Source: Neoalteromonas facilis (GTDB taxonomy: Bacteria; Pseudomonadota; Gammaproteobacteria; Enterobacterales; Alteromonadaceae). From it: DNA of 64,000 nucleotides. The stretch spans positions 124,001 through 188,000 of the forward strand of contig NZ_PEAY01000004.1 in NCBI RefSeq assembly GCF_002807665.1. The letters run 5' to 3'. Of the stretch, positions 37,530-45,880 are shown in pieces (position 1 is the stretch's first letter; every line of letters begins with the position of its first letter). Under the pieces are notes generated by a model. The model worked only from the letters and a program-made list of their open reading frames with translations. It did not search any database and was not told the DNA's origin. A program made the translations under genes and the position numbers.

Positions 37530-38614
37530 GTGTTGTTAACAAAATGCTTAAAGATTTGGAACAACGAAACGCTGAATCCGAGGGGCATTCAGCGGTCTAT
37601 CAAGCTCCGCACAACAAGAAAAAGTCTACCATACCGCTGCTTTTAGCCATCATTGTCGTGTTGATTGTTGCCCTGTTGCTCGTTGCATTTTGGCCAAGCT
37701 CATCGTCTAAACAGGTTGCATCGCCACCGGTGACAGAGACAGCAAACGCTGCTCAGGCTGAAAGTCAGATAGAACAACCCGCGGCTAAACCTATGTTGGT
37801 TAAAACGGCTGCCGAGAAAACACCTGATATAACCCCAAGTGCGCAAGAACCAGCCGCTGCTGCTGAGCCAAATAACACGCTGACCGTTGATGAGAGCGAA
37901 TCAGCGGCGATTGCTGCGGATGATGATGTTCAGCTTCCGCAAGAGTCACAAGATATCGAAGCGGCCATGCAAGCCGTTGATACAGAACAGGCCTCTCCTG
38001 AAACGACGTCTGTTTTCAAAAAGCAAGCAACCGCACAAGCTAAGACTGAGCATAGTTTGCGTGAGAGAGCATTAGCTGCCGTGCGCTCTGGACAGGACGA
38101 GCTCGCGATTTCATTGTTGCGCCAGTTAGTGACGGAAGAGCCAGAAAATATTGCGGCGCGGAAAAAGTTAGCGGCCATTCTCTTTGCTAAGGGGGATACG
38201 CTCAAAGCTCAGTCAGTGTTAGAAAACGGTATTCAGCAACACCCCACTGACAATGATATGCGTCTAATGTTGGCGCGTTTATTGGAGCAACAACAGCAGT
38301 TACCACAAGCGTTTAGTGTTGTTAGCCCAGACAACTTAATAGGTGATGTAGACACAGACTTGATTGGCTTCAGAGCGGCGTTGGCTGAGCGATTACAACA
38401 TGGTGAAGTAGCCTACCAGGATTACTTAACCCTGACCCAGCGTGATCCCGCGCAGGCACGCTGGTGGCTCGGATTGGCAATAGCCAGTGAAAGGCAAGGA
38501 CAAACTACACAAGCTATTGATGCCTACAGGCAAGCAGTGGCACTGAGGCAGTTGGGGCCCGATGTGGGACGCTTTATACAACAACGTTTAGCAGTACTGG
38601 TGGGCTCCTCATGA
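37526..38614 (+). CDS. mshN: MSHA biogenesis protein MshN (TPR)
   Basis: A 362-residue bitopic protein: a short cytoplasmic segment MSVVNKMLKDLEQRNA, one membrane helix (about 34-54), a long acidic Ala/Pro/Glu-rich spacer (about 60-175), and a TPR domain (about 178-360). It probably acts in the periplasm with MshM and MshL. The end overlaps mshE by four bases (ATGA). Annotation is from layout and context. Confidence 0.86.
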   Translation: MSVVNKMLKDLEQRNAESEGHSAVYQAPHNKKKSTIPLLLAIIVVLIVALLLVAFWPSSSSKQVASPPVTETANAAQAESQIEQPAAKPMLVKTAAEKTPDITPSAQEPAAAAEPNNTLTVDESESAAIAADDDVQLPQESQDIEAAMQAVDTEQASPETTSVFKKQATAQAKTEHSLRERALAAVRSGQDELAISLLRQLVTEEPENIAARKKLAAILFAKGDTLKAQSVLENGIQQHPTDNDMRLMLARLLEQQQQLPQAFSVVSPDNLIGDVDTDLIGFRAALAERLQHGEVAYQDYLTLTQRDPAQARWWLGLAIASERQGQTTQAIDAYRQAVALRQLGPDVGRFIQQRLAVLVGSS

Positions 38615-40455
38615 ATCAACCAAAACGGATCCGTCTAGGTGACCTACTCGTTCAAAATGGGCTCATAACTGAAGAACAGTTGATGCAAGCCTTGGCTGAA
38701 CAACGCAAGACGGGGCGCAAATTAGGCGCTACGCTGATTGAAATGCAACTGGTGAGTGAAGCTCAGTTGTTGCAGTTATTGTCAGAGCACTTAAAGGTGC
38801 CACTGATTGATATTGATCACTTCAGAGTGTCACCAGAAGCAGTCCGTTTACTACCTGAAATGCAGGCGCGTCGATACCGTGCTCTAGTATTAGAAGACAG
38901 TGGTGATTCGTTGCTAGTTGCCATGAGTGATCCGGCCGACTTGGCGGCGATAGACAGCTTAACCGATCTGTTACCAAAACCGATAAAAGTCGCGGTTGTC
39001 AGTGAAGCGCAGTTGTTCAATGCGTATGATAATTTTTATCGTAAGACCGAAGAAATTGCCTCTTTTGCGCAAGAGTTAGCTGAAGAGTACGAAACCGAAG
39101 ACGAGTTTGATTTAGCTGCTGATCTGAATGACGGTAGTGATACCGCTGTGGCGAAATTGTTGCAATCAATTTTCGAAGATGCGGTACAAGCCAAGGCATC
39201 AGACATTCATATCGAACCAGATGAACAGACGTTACGTATTCGGCAGCGTATTGATGGTGTATTGCAAGAAACCATAATTAAAGAACGCAATATTGCCGCT
39301 GCTTTGGTGCTCAGGCTGAAGTTGATGGCAGGCTTGGATATCTCTGAAAAACGTTTGCCACAAGATGGGCGCACGCAGGTGCGTGTAAAAGGCCATCGTG
39401 TTGATGTACGTCTATCCACCATGCCTATACAGGCGGGTGAATCCGTGGTTATGCGTTTGTTAGACCAGTCTGCAGGCGTATTAACCCTCGATCAAACCGG
39501 TATGCCCAATAACCTTTTGGCGAGGTTTAGAACACTATTAAAACGTCCTCACGGTATGATTTTGGTTACCGGGCCTACCGGCTCAGGTAAAACCACCACG
39601 CTATACGGTGCTTTAAGTGAGTTGAATCAAGCTGCGAAAAAAATCATCACCGTTGAAGACCCAGTTGAATACCGCTTGCCTCGGATTAACCAAGTTCAGG
39701 TCAACAATAAAATTGATTTAACCTTCAGTAGTATTCTGCGTACCACATTGCGCCAAGACCCTGACATAATCATGGTGGGTGAGATGCGTGACCATGAAAC
39801 CGTGGAAATTGGTTTGCGTGGTGCATTAACGGGTCACTTGGTGTTGTCAACGTTGCACACCAATGATGCTATTTCCAGCGCCATTCGTCTGATTGACATG
39901 GGCGCTCCTGGATACTTAGTGGCAACGTCTTTGCGTGCAATCGTGGCGCAGCGATTAGTGCGGCGTATTTGTGATAACTGCACGGTTGATTATGCTCCTA
40001 ACGATGATGAAGTGTTTTGGCTTAGTCATATTGATGAAACCGCGAGCGACATAACCTTTAAACGTGGCATCGGTTGTCAGAAGTGTAATCAAACTGGATA
40101 TCGAGGCCGGGTGGGTGTGTTTGAACTGCTCGAGATGAATGAGCAGATGATGACAGCCTTAAAGACCAATGATACGGAAGCTTTTTCGAAAGCCGCATTG
40201 GAAAGCAAGGGTTACCGTCCTTTATCCCATACCGCTTTGACTTACGCCAAAATGGGCGTAACGACGGTTGAAGAAGTGCTTAAATTGGTCGAAATGGTAG
40301 CTGAACGCGATTTAGATTATGGCGGTGATGATACTGAGCATTTGCAACAATTAGAAACGGCTGAAGAAGTTAAGCCCTCACAATTGAGTTCAACCGTGAG
40401 TAAACCTTCTGAAGGGACGGGTGGATTGAGTCTGGAGGATGTACCAGATGGCTAA
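38611..40455 (+). CDS. mshE: MSHA extension ATPase MshE
   Basis: A 614-residue GspE/PilB-type motor. The N-terminal domain begins RIRLGDLLVQNGLITEEQL, followed by LGATLIEMQLVSEAQLLQLL; in Vibrio cholerae this MshEN domain binds c-di-GMP, which controls MSHA pilus output. The C-terminal motor has Walker A GPTGSGKTT, the Asp box and a CxxC pair zinc motif (CDNC, CQKC). This gives a possible link to the GGDEF protein at 174-1418, although that is inference. Starts by ATGA overlap. Confidence 0.94.
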   Translation: MNQPKRIRLGDLLVQNGLITEEQLMQALAEQRKTGRKLGATLIEMQLVSEAQLLQLLSEHLKVPLIDIDHFRVSPEAVRLLPEMQARRYRALVLEDSGDSLLVAMSDPADLAAIDSLTDLLPKPIKVAVVSEAQLFNAYDNFYRKTEEIASFAQELAEEYETEDEFDLAADLNDGSDTAVAKLLQSIFEDAVQAKASDIHIEPDEQTLRIRQRIDGVLQETIIKERNIAAALVLRLKLMAGLDISEKRLPQDGRTQVRVKGHRVDVRLSTMPIQAGESVVMRLLDQSAGVLTLDQTGMPNNLLARFRTLLKRPHGMILVTGPTGSGKTTTLYGALSELNQAAKKIITVEDPVEYRLPRINQVQVNNKIDLTFSSILRTTLRQDPDIIMVGEMRDHETVEIGLRGALTGHLVLSTLHTNDAISSAIRLIDMGAPGYLVATSLRAIVAQRLVRRICDNCTVDYAPNDDEVFWLSHIDETASDITFKRGIGCQKCNQTGYRGRVGVFELLEMNEQMMTALKTNDTEAFSKAALESKGYRPLSHTALTYAKMGVTTVEEVLKLVEMVAERDLDYGGDDTEHLQQLETAEEVKPSQLSSTVSKPSEGTGGLSLEDVPDG

Positions 40456-41674
40456 GTTTACCTATACCGGACGTCAAAGTGATGGTGAGCTCACGCGCGG
40501 CGTGATTGATGCCAATGATGAATCCACAGCGGCTAAAATGCTCGCTGCGCGCAGTATTATTCCTATCGAAATAGTGGCCGGCGCAGCATTGACTGCGACC
40601 AAGCAAGAACAAGTTAATATTTTCACGCCCAAGGTTAAACTTGATGACTTGGTTATTTTTGCGCGACAAATGTATTCACTGACACGCGCTGGGATCCCTA
40701 TTTTGCGATCGGTTGCCGGGCTTGCCGATACCACGACTTCGTTGCGCATGCGCATAGCACTATCAGATGTTATTGATCAGTTAGAACGGGGTCGAAATCT
40801 ATCTTCTGCGTTAAATCAGCATAGTGATGTATTTCCACAGTTATTCGTCAGCGTAGTGCACGTAGGTGAAAATACCGGTCAATTGGATGCTGCGTTTTTA
40901 CAGTTAGCGGAATACCTTGAACGAGAACAAGAAACGCGCAAGCAAATAAAATCGGCTACGCGCTATCCCATGTTCGTGGTCATCGCACTCATACTCGCCT
41001 TAGTGATCATGAATATTTGGGTTATTCCCATTTTTGCCGGTATGTTCAGTAAGTTTAATGCTGAGTTACCGCTGATGACACGGTTCCTGATGGGGATGTC
41101 GGATTTCTTCCTGACCAAATGGCACTACATGTTGTTGACGTCGCTAGCGATTATTGTGGGTGTGAATCAGTACATCAAAACCGAAGCCGGGCGACTGAAA
41201 TGGGATTCACTTAAGCTGCGTTTGCCCGTGATAGGCAACATCATTGAACGATCGCTGCTCGGTCGATTTGCACGTAGTTTTGCCATGATGCTAAAAGCTG
41301 GTGTGCCGTTAACCAGCGCATTGAATTTAGTCGCAGATGCTGTGAGTAATGCATATATGTCAAATAAGATCCTCGATATGCGGCGCTCAATTGAGCGGGG
41401 TGAAAACCTAACTCGTGTGGCGAATGCCAGCGGTCTTTTCACCCCGTTAGTGATGCAGATGATTAGCGTCGGTGAAGAAACTGGGCGAGTGGATGAACTG
41501 CTGGGAGAAACGGCTAGTTACTACGAGCGAGAGGTCGATTATGACTTGAAAAGTCTGACTTCTAAGATTGAACCAATCCTTATTGTGATTGTTGCCGGAA
41601 TGGTGTTGGTTTTGGCGCTGGGTATTTTCACGCCGATGTGGGACATGATGGGTGCGATAAAGGGAGGTGGCTGA
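40448..41674 (+). CDS. mshG: MSHA inner-membrane platform protein MshG
   Basis: A 408-residue PilC/GspF-type protein that sits at the base of the pilus and couples the MshE motor to pilin assembly. It has two T2SSF domains (about 65-190 and 270-390) and three membrane helices (about 170-195, 220-240, 375-400). The ATG lies inside the mshE 3-prime end, 8 bases of overlap, with GGAGG nine bases before it. Confidence 0.93.
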   Translation: MAKFTYTGRQSDGELTRGVIDANDESTAAKMLAARSIIPIEIVAGAALTATKQEQVNIFTPKVKLDDLVIFARQMYSLTRAGIPILRSVAGLADTTTSLRMRIALSDVIDQLERGRNLSSALNQHSDVFPQLFVSVVHVGENTGQLDAAFLQLAEYLEREQETRKQIKSATRYPMFVVIALILALVIMNIWVIPIFAGMFSKFNAELPLMTRFLMGMSDFFLTKWHYMLLTSLAIIVGVNQYIKTEAGRLKWDSLKLRLPVIGNIIERSLLGRFARSFAMMLKAGVPLTSALNLVADAVSNAYMSNKILDMRRSIERGENLTRVANASGLFTPLVMQMISVGEETGRVDELLGETASYYEREVDYDLKSLTSKIEPILIVIVAGMVLVLALGIFTPMWDMMGAIKGGG

Positions 41675-42183
41675 TGAAGACTAATGATGCCGCCAACCAG
41701 GACACACAAAATATATTTCGCAACATTGTGATTATATTGGCTTTTGTTGGCTTGATGACGAGCACGATTGTGTATTTGAATGAAAGCGAACCGGATATGC
41801 ACCAAGAAATGATGGACAATCTGGCCGTGCAATTTAGTCGCAGCGTTATCAATGCGCACTGGCAATGGCAAGCTGAAGGGCGGCCTCGCATGATTATGCT
41901 GGTCCATTATGATAGAACTGGTAAAGAAACCGGGCGCCGTCCAGTACGCATGTCAGCCAAAGGTTGGCCTCATGTTGATGCTACTAGTGATAGCTGTGAA
42001 CGGGTGTGGTTGAACGTATTAGACATGTATACGCGGGTCGATAGCTTTCGCGTTATTGGTGAATACTATGATGAAGGGGTTTCCGATACGGGGGAATTAC
42101 TTCAGTGGTGTCGTTACAGGCTATCAACGGGGCCTTATTTTGACTATTATGTGAATAGCGGTAGAGTGATTTCTGATGATTAA
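41674..42183 (+). CDS. mshF: MSHA biogenesis protein MshF
   Basis: A 169-residue protein with one N-terminal membrane helix (about 16-34) and a small soluble domain with two cysteines. It is called MshF from its place between mshG and mshB; its role in the pilus is unknown. The start overlaps the mshG stop (TGATG) after a strong GGGAGG ribosome site. Confidence 0.8.
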   Translation: MKTNDAANQDTQNIFRNIVIILAFVGLMTSTIVYLNESEPDMHQEMMDNLAVQFSRSVINAHWQWQAEGRPRMIMLVHYDRTGKETGRRPVRMSAKGWPHVDATSDSCERVWLNVLDMYTRVDSFRVIGEYYDEGVSDTGELLQWCRYRLSTGPYFDYYVNSGRVISDD

Positions 42184-42226
42184 TACTAAGCAAAACAAAA
42201 TGTTTCATCGCGCTAAGGGGCAAAAC

Positions 42227-42832
42227 ATGAATAGGCGACAATCGCAAAAAGGCTTCACATTAATCGAGCTGGTCATTGTGGTTGTGATGCTAGGTTTATT
42301 AGCGGCAGTTGCTATTCCGCGTTTTCTCGACGTGACCGAGGATGCTGAAGACGCAACAGTTGAAGGCGTCGCCGGTGGTTTCGCTACTGCTGTTGGCTTA
42401 GTGCGAGCGCAGTGGGAGTTAGAAGCACGGCCGCAAGATAATGAAGGCACTAACCTGACATTTGTCACTATAGATGGTATCCGCGTGGGTATTGATAAAG
42501 ATACCGGATATCCAACAGGGCAATTGAACAATGACAGCAGTTCAGAGGACGATGCGTTAAGCACATTGGATTGCGAAAGCGTGTTCAACTTGATCATGCA
42601 AAGTGCACCCACAATTTCATCTAATTGGGCACAGCGCCCGTTTAATGAATATCGCTATTTCACAAACGTAAGTGAAGGCACTGGTTCAGGCAATAACGAT
42701 GTGTGTTATTACTATCTGACCCAAACGATAAAAAATAGAACGCAAGAACCTATCGATAATACGGTAGGTAATGGGTTTATTTATGACCCGCGCATTGGTC
42801 AGGTGATTGTATTTAGCAACAATACGAATTAA
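42227..42832 (+). CDS. mshB: MSHA minor pilin MshB
   Basis: A 201-residue type IV pilin-like protein. The leader MNRRQSQKG is cut before [10 protein letters not shown], with the conserved Glu at +5. The C-terminal globular domain contains two cysteines (DCES, DVCYYY). The frame extends to 42176 without signal features; ATG 42227 has AAGGGG before it. Confidence 0.88.
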   Translation: MNRRQSQKGFTLIELVIVVVMLGLLAAVAIPRFLDVTEDAEDATVEGVAGGFATAVGLVRAQWELEARPQDNEGTNLTFVTIDGIRVGIDKDTGYPTGQLNNDSSSEDDALSTLDCESVFNLIMQSAPTISSNWAQRPFNEYRYFTNVSEGTGSGNNDVCYYYLTQTIKNRTQEPIDNTVGNGFIYDPRIGQVIVFSNNTN

Positions 42833-42912
42833 GGCAGGAATTGGGATTTTTTTGCCCGGTTTTACGGATAATAACAATTTTAAAAAACAACATAATGTTT
42901 GAGGGTAACAAC

Positions 42913-43419
42913 ATGCAACAACGTGGTTTTACATTAATCGAGTTAATCATTGTTATCGTGATCCTTGGGATCTTGGCGGTTACAGCTGCGCCACGTTTCA
43001 TTGATTTACAAGGCGATGCCCGTGCATCTACGTTGCAAGGTGTGAAAGCAGCTTTGCAAGGTGGTTCTCAGTTGGTTTACGCTAAATCAGCGATTGCTGG
43101 TGAGCAAGCGAATGCATCCGCTGGAGCAGCGACCAGTCAGGTTGATATCAATGGTGCGACAGTCGAAACAGACTTTGGTTACCCAGCCGCTGGAGCTGGT
43201 ATTACGATTGGTAATGTGGGCGCTTGGGCAACGTTAGAAGACGCTGATTGGACGTTGACTGACAGTGCGGATGCAGCAGTCGGTGCGGGTACATTTGTGA
43301 TTACGCCAGAAGGCACTGCAGCTTCAGCTGTTGCTAATCAACAGTGCCAAGTGACCTATGCAGAGGCCGCTGATGCGAATTCAGCGCCTGTGATAACAGT
43401 ACAAAACGGTGGTTGCTAA
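42913..43419 (+). CDS. mshA: MSHA major pilin MshA
   Basis: A 168-residue pilin, the main subunit of the fibre. The short leader MQQRG precedes [24 protein letters not shown], with Glu +5 for assembly. The globular domain is alanine/glycine rich and has a C-terminal disulfide-like cysteine pair (NQQC, GGC). GAGGGT precedes the ATG. The 80-base gap upstream, the largest inside the cluster, probably carries its own promoter, although I could not identify a good -35/-10 pair. A terminator lies 52 bases after the stop. Confidence 0.93.
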   Translation: MQQRGFTLIELIIVIVILGILAVTAAPRFIDLQGDARASTLQGVKAALQGGSQLVYAKSAIAGEQANASAGAATSQVDINGATVETDFGYPAAGAGITIGNVGAWATLEDADWTLTDSADAAVGAGTFVITPEGTAASAVANQQCQVTYAEAADANSAPVITVQNGGC

Positions 43420-43449
43420 GCGTCATACGCATTAGCGATTAGGTACCGA

Positions 43450-44022
43450 ATGTACGAGAATCGATACAGCAAACGGCCGGTTTACCGGCCGTTTTTGATC
43501 CGTCAGCGAGGCTTCAGCTTCGTTGAATTGATTACGGTTATCGTATTAATCGGAACATTGAGCGTGATCGCCGTTGCGCGATTTAGCGGCTCTGATGGGT
43601 TTGCCGAGTATACGTTTCAGAATCGTCTCATTAGTGCTTTGCGCAATATGCAGCAGCGCGCCATGCAAGACAATCGGCTCAACTATTGTTATCGCATTAA
43701 TCTTGTAGAAGGGGCTGTTGCACCTGCATTTGGTCCGCCCTCGACCGACTACCGAGCCGGAAATCAAGCCGCCAGTTGTGCGGCGAGTATCGACCACACT
43801 GCGCTTGCACTGGCGACCGCTAGTGATGAAATCGCAGAAGAGCGAGTGTCTATCGCCGCCTTAGACAGTGGAAACAATGGCTTAACCTTTATCGACTTTG
43901 ATGGCTTGGGGCGCCCTATTAGCAATTTAACCAACTGTGCATCAGGGTGCCGAGTCACCTTTTCTGGATCTAACAACGCGAGTGTTTGCATCGAAGCTCA
44001 AGGGTATGTTCATGCGTGTTAA
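43450..44022 (+). CDS. mshC: MSHA minor pilin MshC
   Basis: A 190-residue pilin-like protein with a long leader of about 21 residues before FSFVELITVIVLIG. ATG 43450 has TAGGT ahead of it. An in-frame TTG at 43495 would give the short leader MIRQRG, typical of type IV leaders, but lies within the terminator hairpin and has no ribosome site. The hairpin at 43471-43496 is therefore inside the coding region if the ATG is used. The stop is just inside mshD. Confidence 0.82.
   Translation: MYENRYSKRPVYRPFLIRQRGFSFVELITVIVLIGTLSVIAVARFSGSDGFAEYTFQNRLISALRNMQQRAMQDNRLNYCYRINLVEGAVAPAFGPPSTDYRAGNQAASCAASIDHTALALATASDEIAEERVSIAALDSGNNGLTFIDFDGLGRPISNLTNCASGCRVTFSGSNNASVCIEAQGYVHAC
43471..43496 (+). 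terminator. Intrinsic terminator inside the 5-prime end of mshC
   Basis: A perfect 10-bp stem (AAACGGCCGG at 43471-43480 with CCGGCCGTTT at 43485-43494), loop TTTA, and a run of five T ending at 43496. It is the strongest stem in the locus. It would reduce transcription from mshA into mshC-Q and so set a high ratio of major to minor pilin. Confidence 0.8.
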
Positions 44023-44599
44023 ACAGCCCAGTTTAGGATTCACCTTAATTGAACTTATCGCTGGCATCGTGGTGTTTGGCATAGCGTTGACGATAGTGAC
44101 TGGGTTGGTGGCTTCTCAATCGCGCAAAAGTATTGATCCCATATGGCAAGTGAGGGCAACTGAGTTGGGACAGAGTTTGCTGAATGAGATCACCGCCAAG
44201 GCGTTTGACGAAAACTCTGACATGGTAGGTGGCACTGAACGATGCAATGAGTCTACACCTTGTACCATTAGTGGTTCTTTAGGGCCAGATGCAGGTGAAC
44301 TGCGCGAAGATTATGACGATATTGATGATTTTAATGGCTTGGATGCAACAGGTGCTGCGATTACCAACTCTTTAAATGAAGCCTTACAAGGACCCCAAGG
44401 GAATCTTTACGAGGGTTTTCGTGTACAAGTAGCGGTTTATTATGATGACAACGTGGATGGCATTAATGATGATGATCTCAATCAAGATGGGACGCTTGAT
44501 TCGGGGAATTTGGTTGGCAATGTGAAGTTAGTCCGAATCAACGTGACTACACCAGGGGGGGATGTGGTGCCCTTTGCTTTAGTTCAGGCGAATTACTGA
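44012..44599 (+). CDS. mshD: MSHA minor pilin MshD
   Basis: A 195-residue pilin-like protein: leader MRVKQPSLG, then FTLIELIAGIVVFG with Glu +5. The soluble part is rich in acidic residues, and an EDYDDIDDFNGLD segment followed by DDNVDGINDDDLNQDGTLD suggests calcium binding, as in PilV-type pseudopilins. ATG 44006 is an alternative start six bases up. Ends with TGATG overlap to mshO. Confidence 0.87.
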   Translation: MRVKQPSLGFTLIELIAGIVVFGIALTIVTGLVASQSRKSIDPIWQVRATELGQSLLNEITAKAFDENSDMVGGTERCNESTPCTISGSLGPDAGELREDYDDIDDFNGLDATGAAITNSLNEALQGPQGNLYEGFRVQVAVYYDDNVDGINDDDLNQDGTLDSGNLVGNVKLVRINVTTPGGDVVPFALVQANY

Positions 44600-45453
44600 T
44601 GCGACGTCAATCAGGGTTCACGCTTGTTGAATTGATCATGACACTCGTGGTGTTAGCGGTGGTGTCCGTAGGTATCGCGGGTTTCGTGCGCAGTAGTGTG
44701 GGTATTTTTAATGATGTAACCGAGCGAGAGCAATTGCTCGGTGACAGCCGTTTTTTATTAGAGCGAATGACGCGAGAAATCCGCTCCGCAGTGCCTAATA
44801 GTATTCGCGTGACGGGCAATAACTCTGCGCATTGCTTGCAATTTGTTCCCATCGATTACAGTACATTTTATTTAGAGGCGCCTCTATTCCCAGGGTCAGA
44901 CGATGAATTAACGGTCGTGGAAATGGGCGATATTAACGGTAATCCATATGTACCTGTTAACAATGCGTCTTATGCCATCATTTATCCTACTCGTCCAAAC
45001 CATGTATACAGCACCAGCCAGCGTCGTCGGCGAACGGTCATAGCGTGTGAGGATGCTGGTTCGAATACGAGTTGTGCGACATTGGATGATCCAAACAACA
45101 GCGCTGTTCTCACGGTTGATAATGCCTTTCAGACCACGTCACCAGCTAACAGGGTGTATTTTGCCAGCCGAGCGCACAATTATTGTTTGCGCAATGGCAA
45201 TGTGTACTTTCATCAGTCGAATATTCAGCCAAACCAAACATTGTTTACGTCAGGTGGCGTGTTAATGGCGGAGCATGTTCAAAATGTATTGTCTCCTAAT
45301 CCGAGTAACCAAGGCAGTAACAGTGACGATCCATTTCGCCTCTTTGATAGCTCACTATTAAATAATGCCTATGTACAATTGCGCTTTCGATTCGAGCGCA
45401 ATGAAGAAGTGCTAAACTACAACCATGAAGTACACGTTATTAATGTCCCGTAA
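44599..45453 (+). CDS. mshO: MSHA minor pilin MshO
   Basis: A 284-residue PilW-like minor pilin. The leader MRRQSG precedes FTLVELIMTLVVLAVVSVG with Glu +5. The C-terminal domain has several cysteines (VIACEDAGSNTSCATLDD) likely to be disulfide bonded in the periplasm. Such large minor pilins form the initiation complex at the fibre tip. Confidence 0.88.
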   Translation: MRRQSGFTLVELIMTLVVLAVVSVGIAGFVRSSVGIFNDVTEREQLLGDSRFLLERMTREIRSAVPNSIRVTGNNSAHCLQFVPIDYSTFYLEAPLFPGSDDELTVVEMGDINGNPYVPVNNASYAIIYPTRPNHVYSTSQRRRRTVIACEDAGSNTSCATLDDPNNSAVLTVDNAFQTTSPANRVYFASRAHNYCLRNGNVYFHQSNIQPNQTLFTSGGVLMAEHVQNVLSPNPSNQGSNSDDPFRLFDSSLLNNAYVQLRFRFERNEEVLNYNHEVHVINVP

Positions 45454-45880
45454 ATCGTCGCTGCACAAACAGCGTGGCAGTATGCTTGTGGTGTCACTTT
45501 TCGTGATCATCGTATTGGCTTTGCTCGGCCTAACGATGACCCGTATGCTGTCGGCGACGTCTGAATCAACTATCATTGAGATATACGGTGTGCGTGCACT
45601 GACTGCTGCTCAGTCGGGAGCTCAAATTCTGTTGCAGCAATCGTTCCCGTTAAATGCTCCGCCAAACACGTGCAATACTACCATTGATAGTCCGGTGTCC
45701 TTTGGCAATATTGATGGGTTAAAAAGTTGCCGTTATTCTGCAACCTGTACAACCGAGTCTGTTACCAAGGCGGGCCAGCCCCATAATTATTACCGTTTTA
45801 GCGCTTTTGGCGAGTGTGCTATTGGCAATATTGTGGTTAACCGACAAGTAGCCCTTGATGCTATGCAGGAGACCCCCTGA
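45443..45880 (+). CDS. mshP: MSHA biogenesis protein MshP (PilX-like)
   Basis: A 145-residue PilX-like protein. The segment HKQRGSMLVVSLFVIIVLALLGLTMTRML resembles a pilin leader and helix but has no glutamate at +5. Four to five cysteines lie in the soluble part. The ATG at 45425 is another possible start; 45443 gives a leader of about ten residues, like homologues. Neither has a good ribosome site, so translation probably couples to mshO, whose end it overlaps. Confidence 0.8.
   Translation: MSRKSSLHKQRGSMLVVSLFVIIVLALLGLTMTRMLSATSESTIIEIYGVRALTAAQSGAQILLQQSFPLNAPPNTCNTTIDSPVSFGNIDGLKSCRYSATCTTESVTKAGQPHNYYRFSAFGECAIGNIVVNRQVALDAMQETP

Noticed and set aside
42841-42857. A GG...GC pattern before mshA that resembles a sigma-54 -24/-12 promoter
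   Set aside because: The spacing between GG and GC is nine bases instead of ten, and sigma-54 is strict about spacing.
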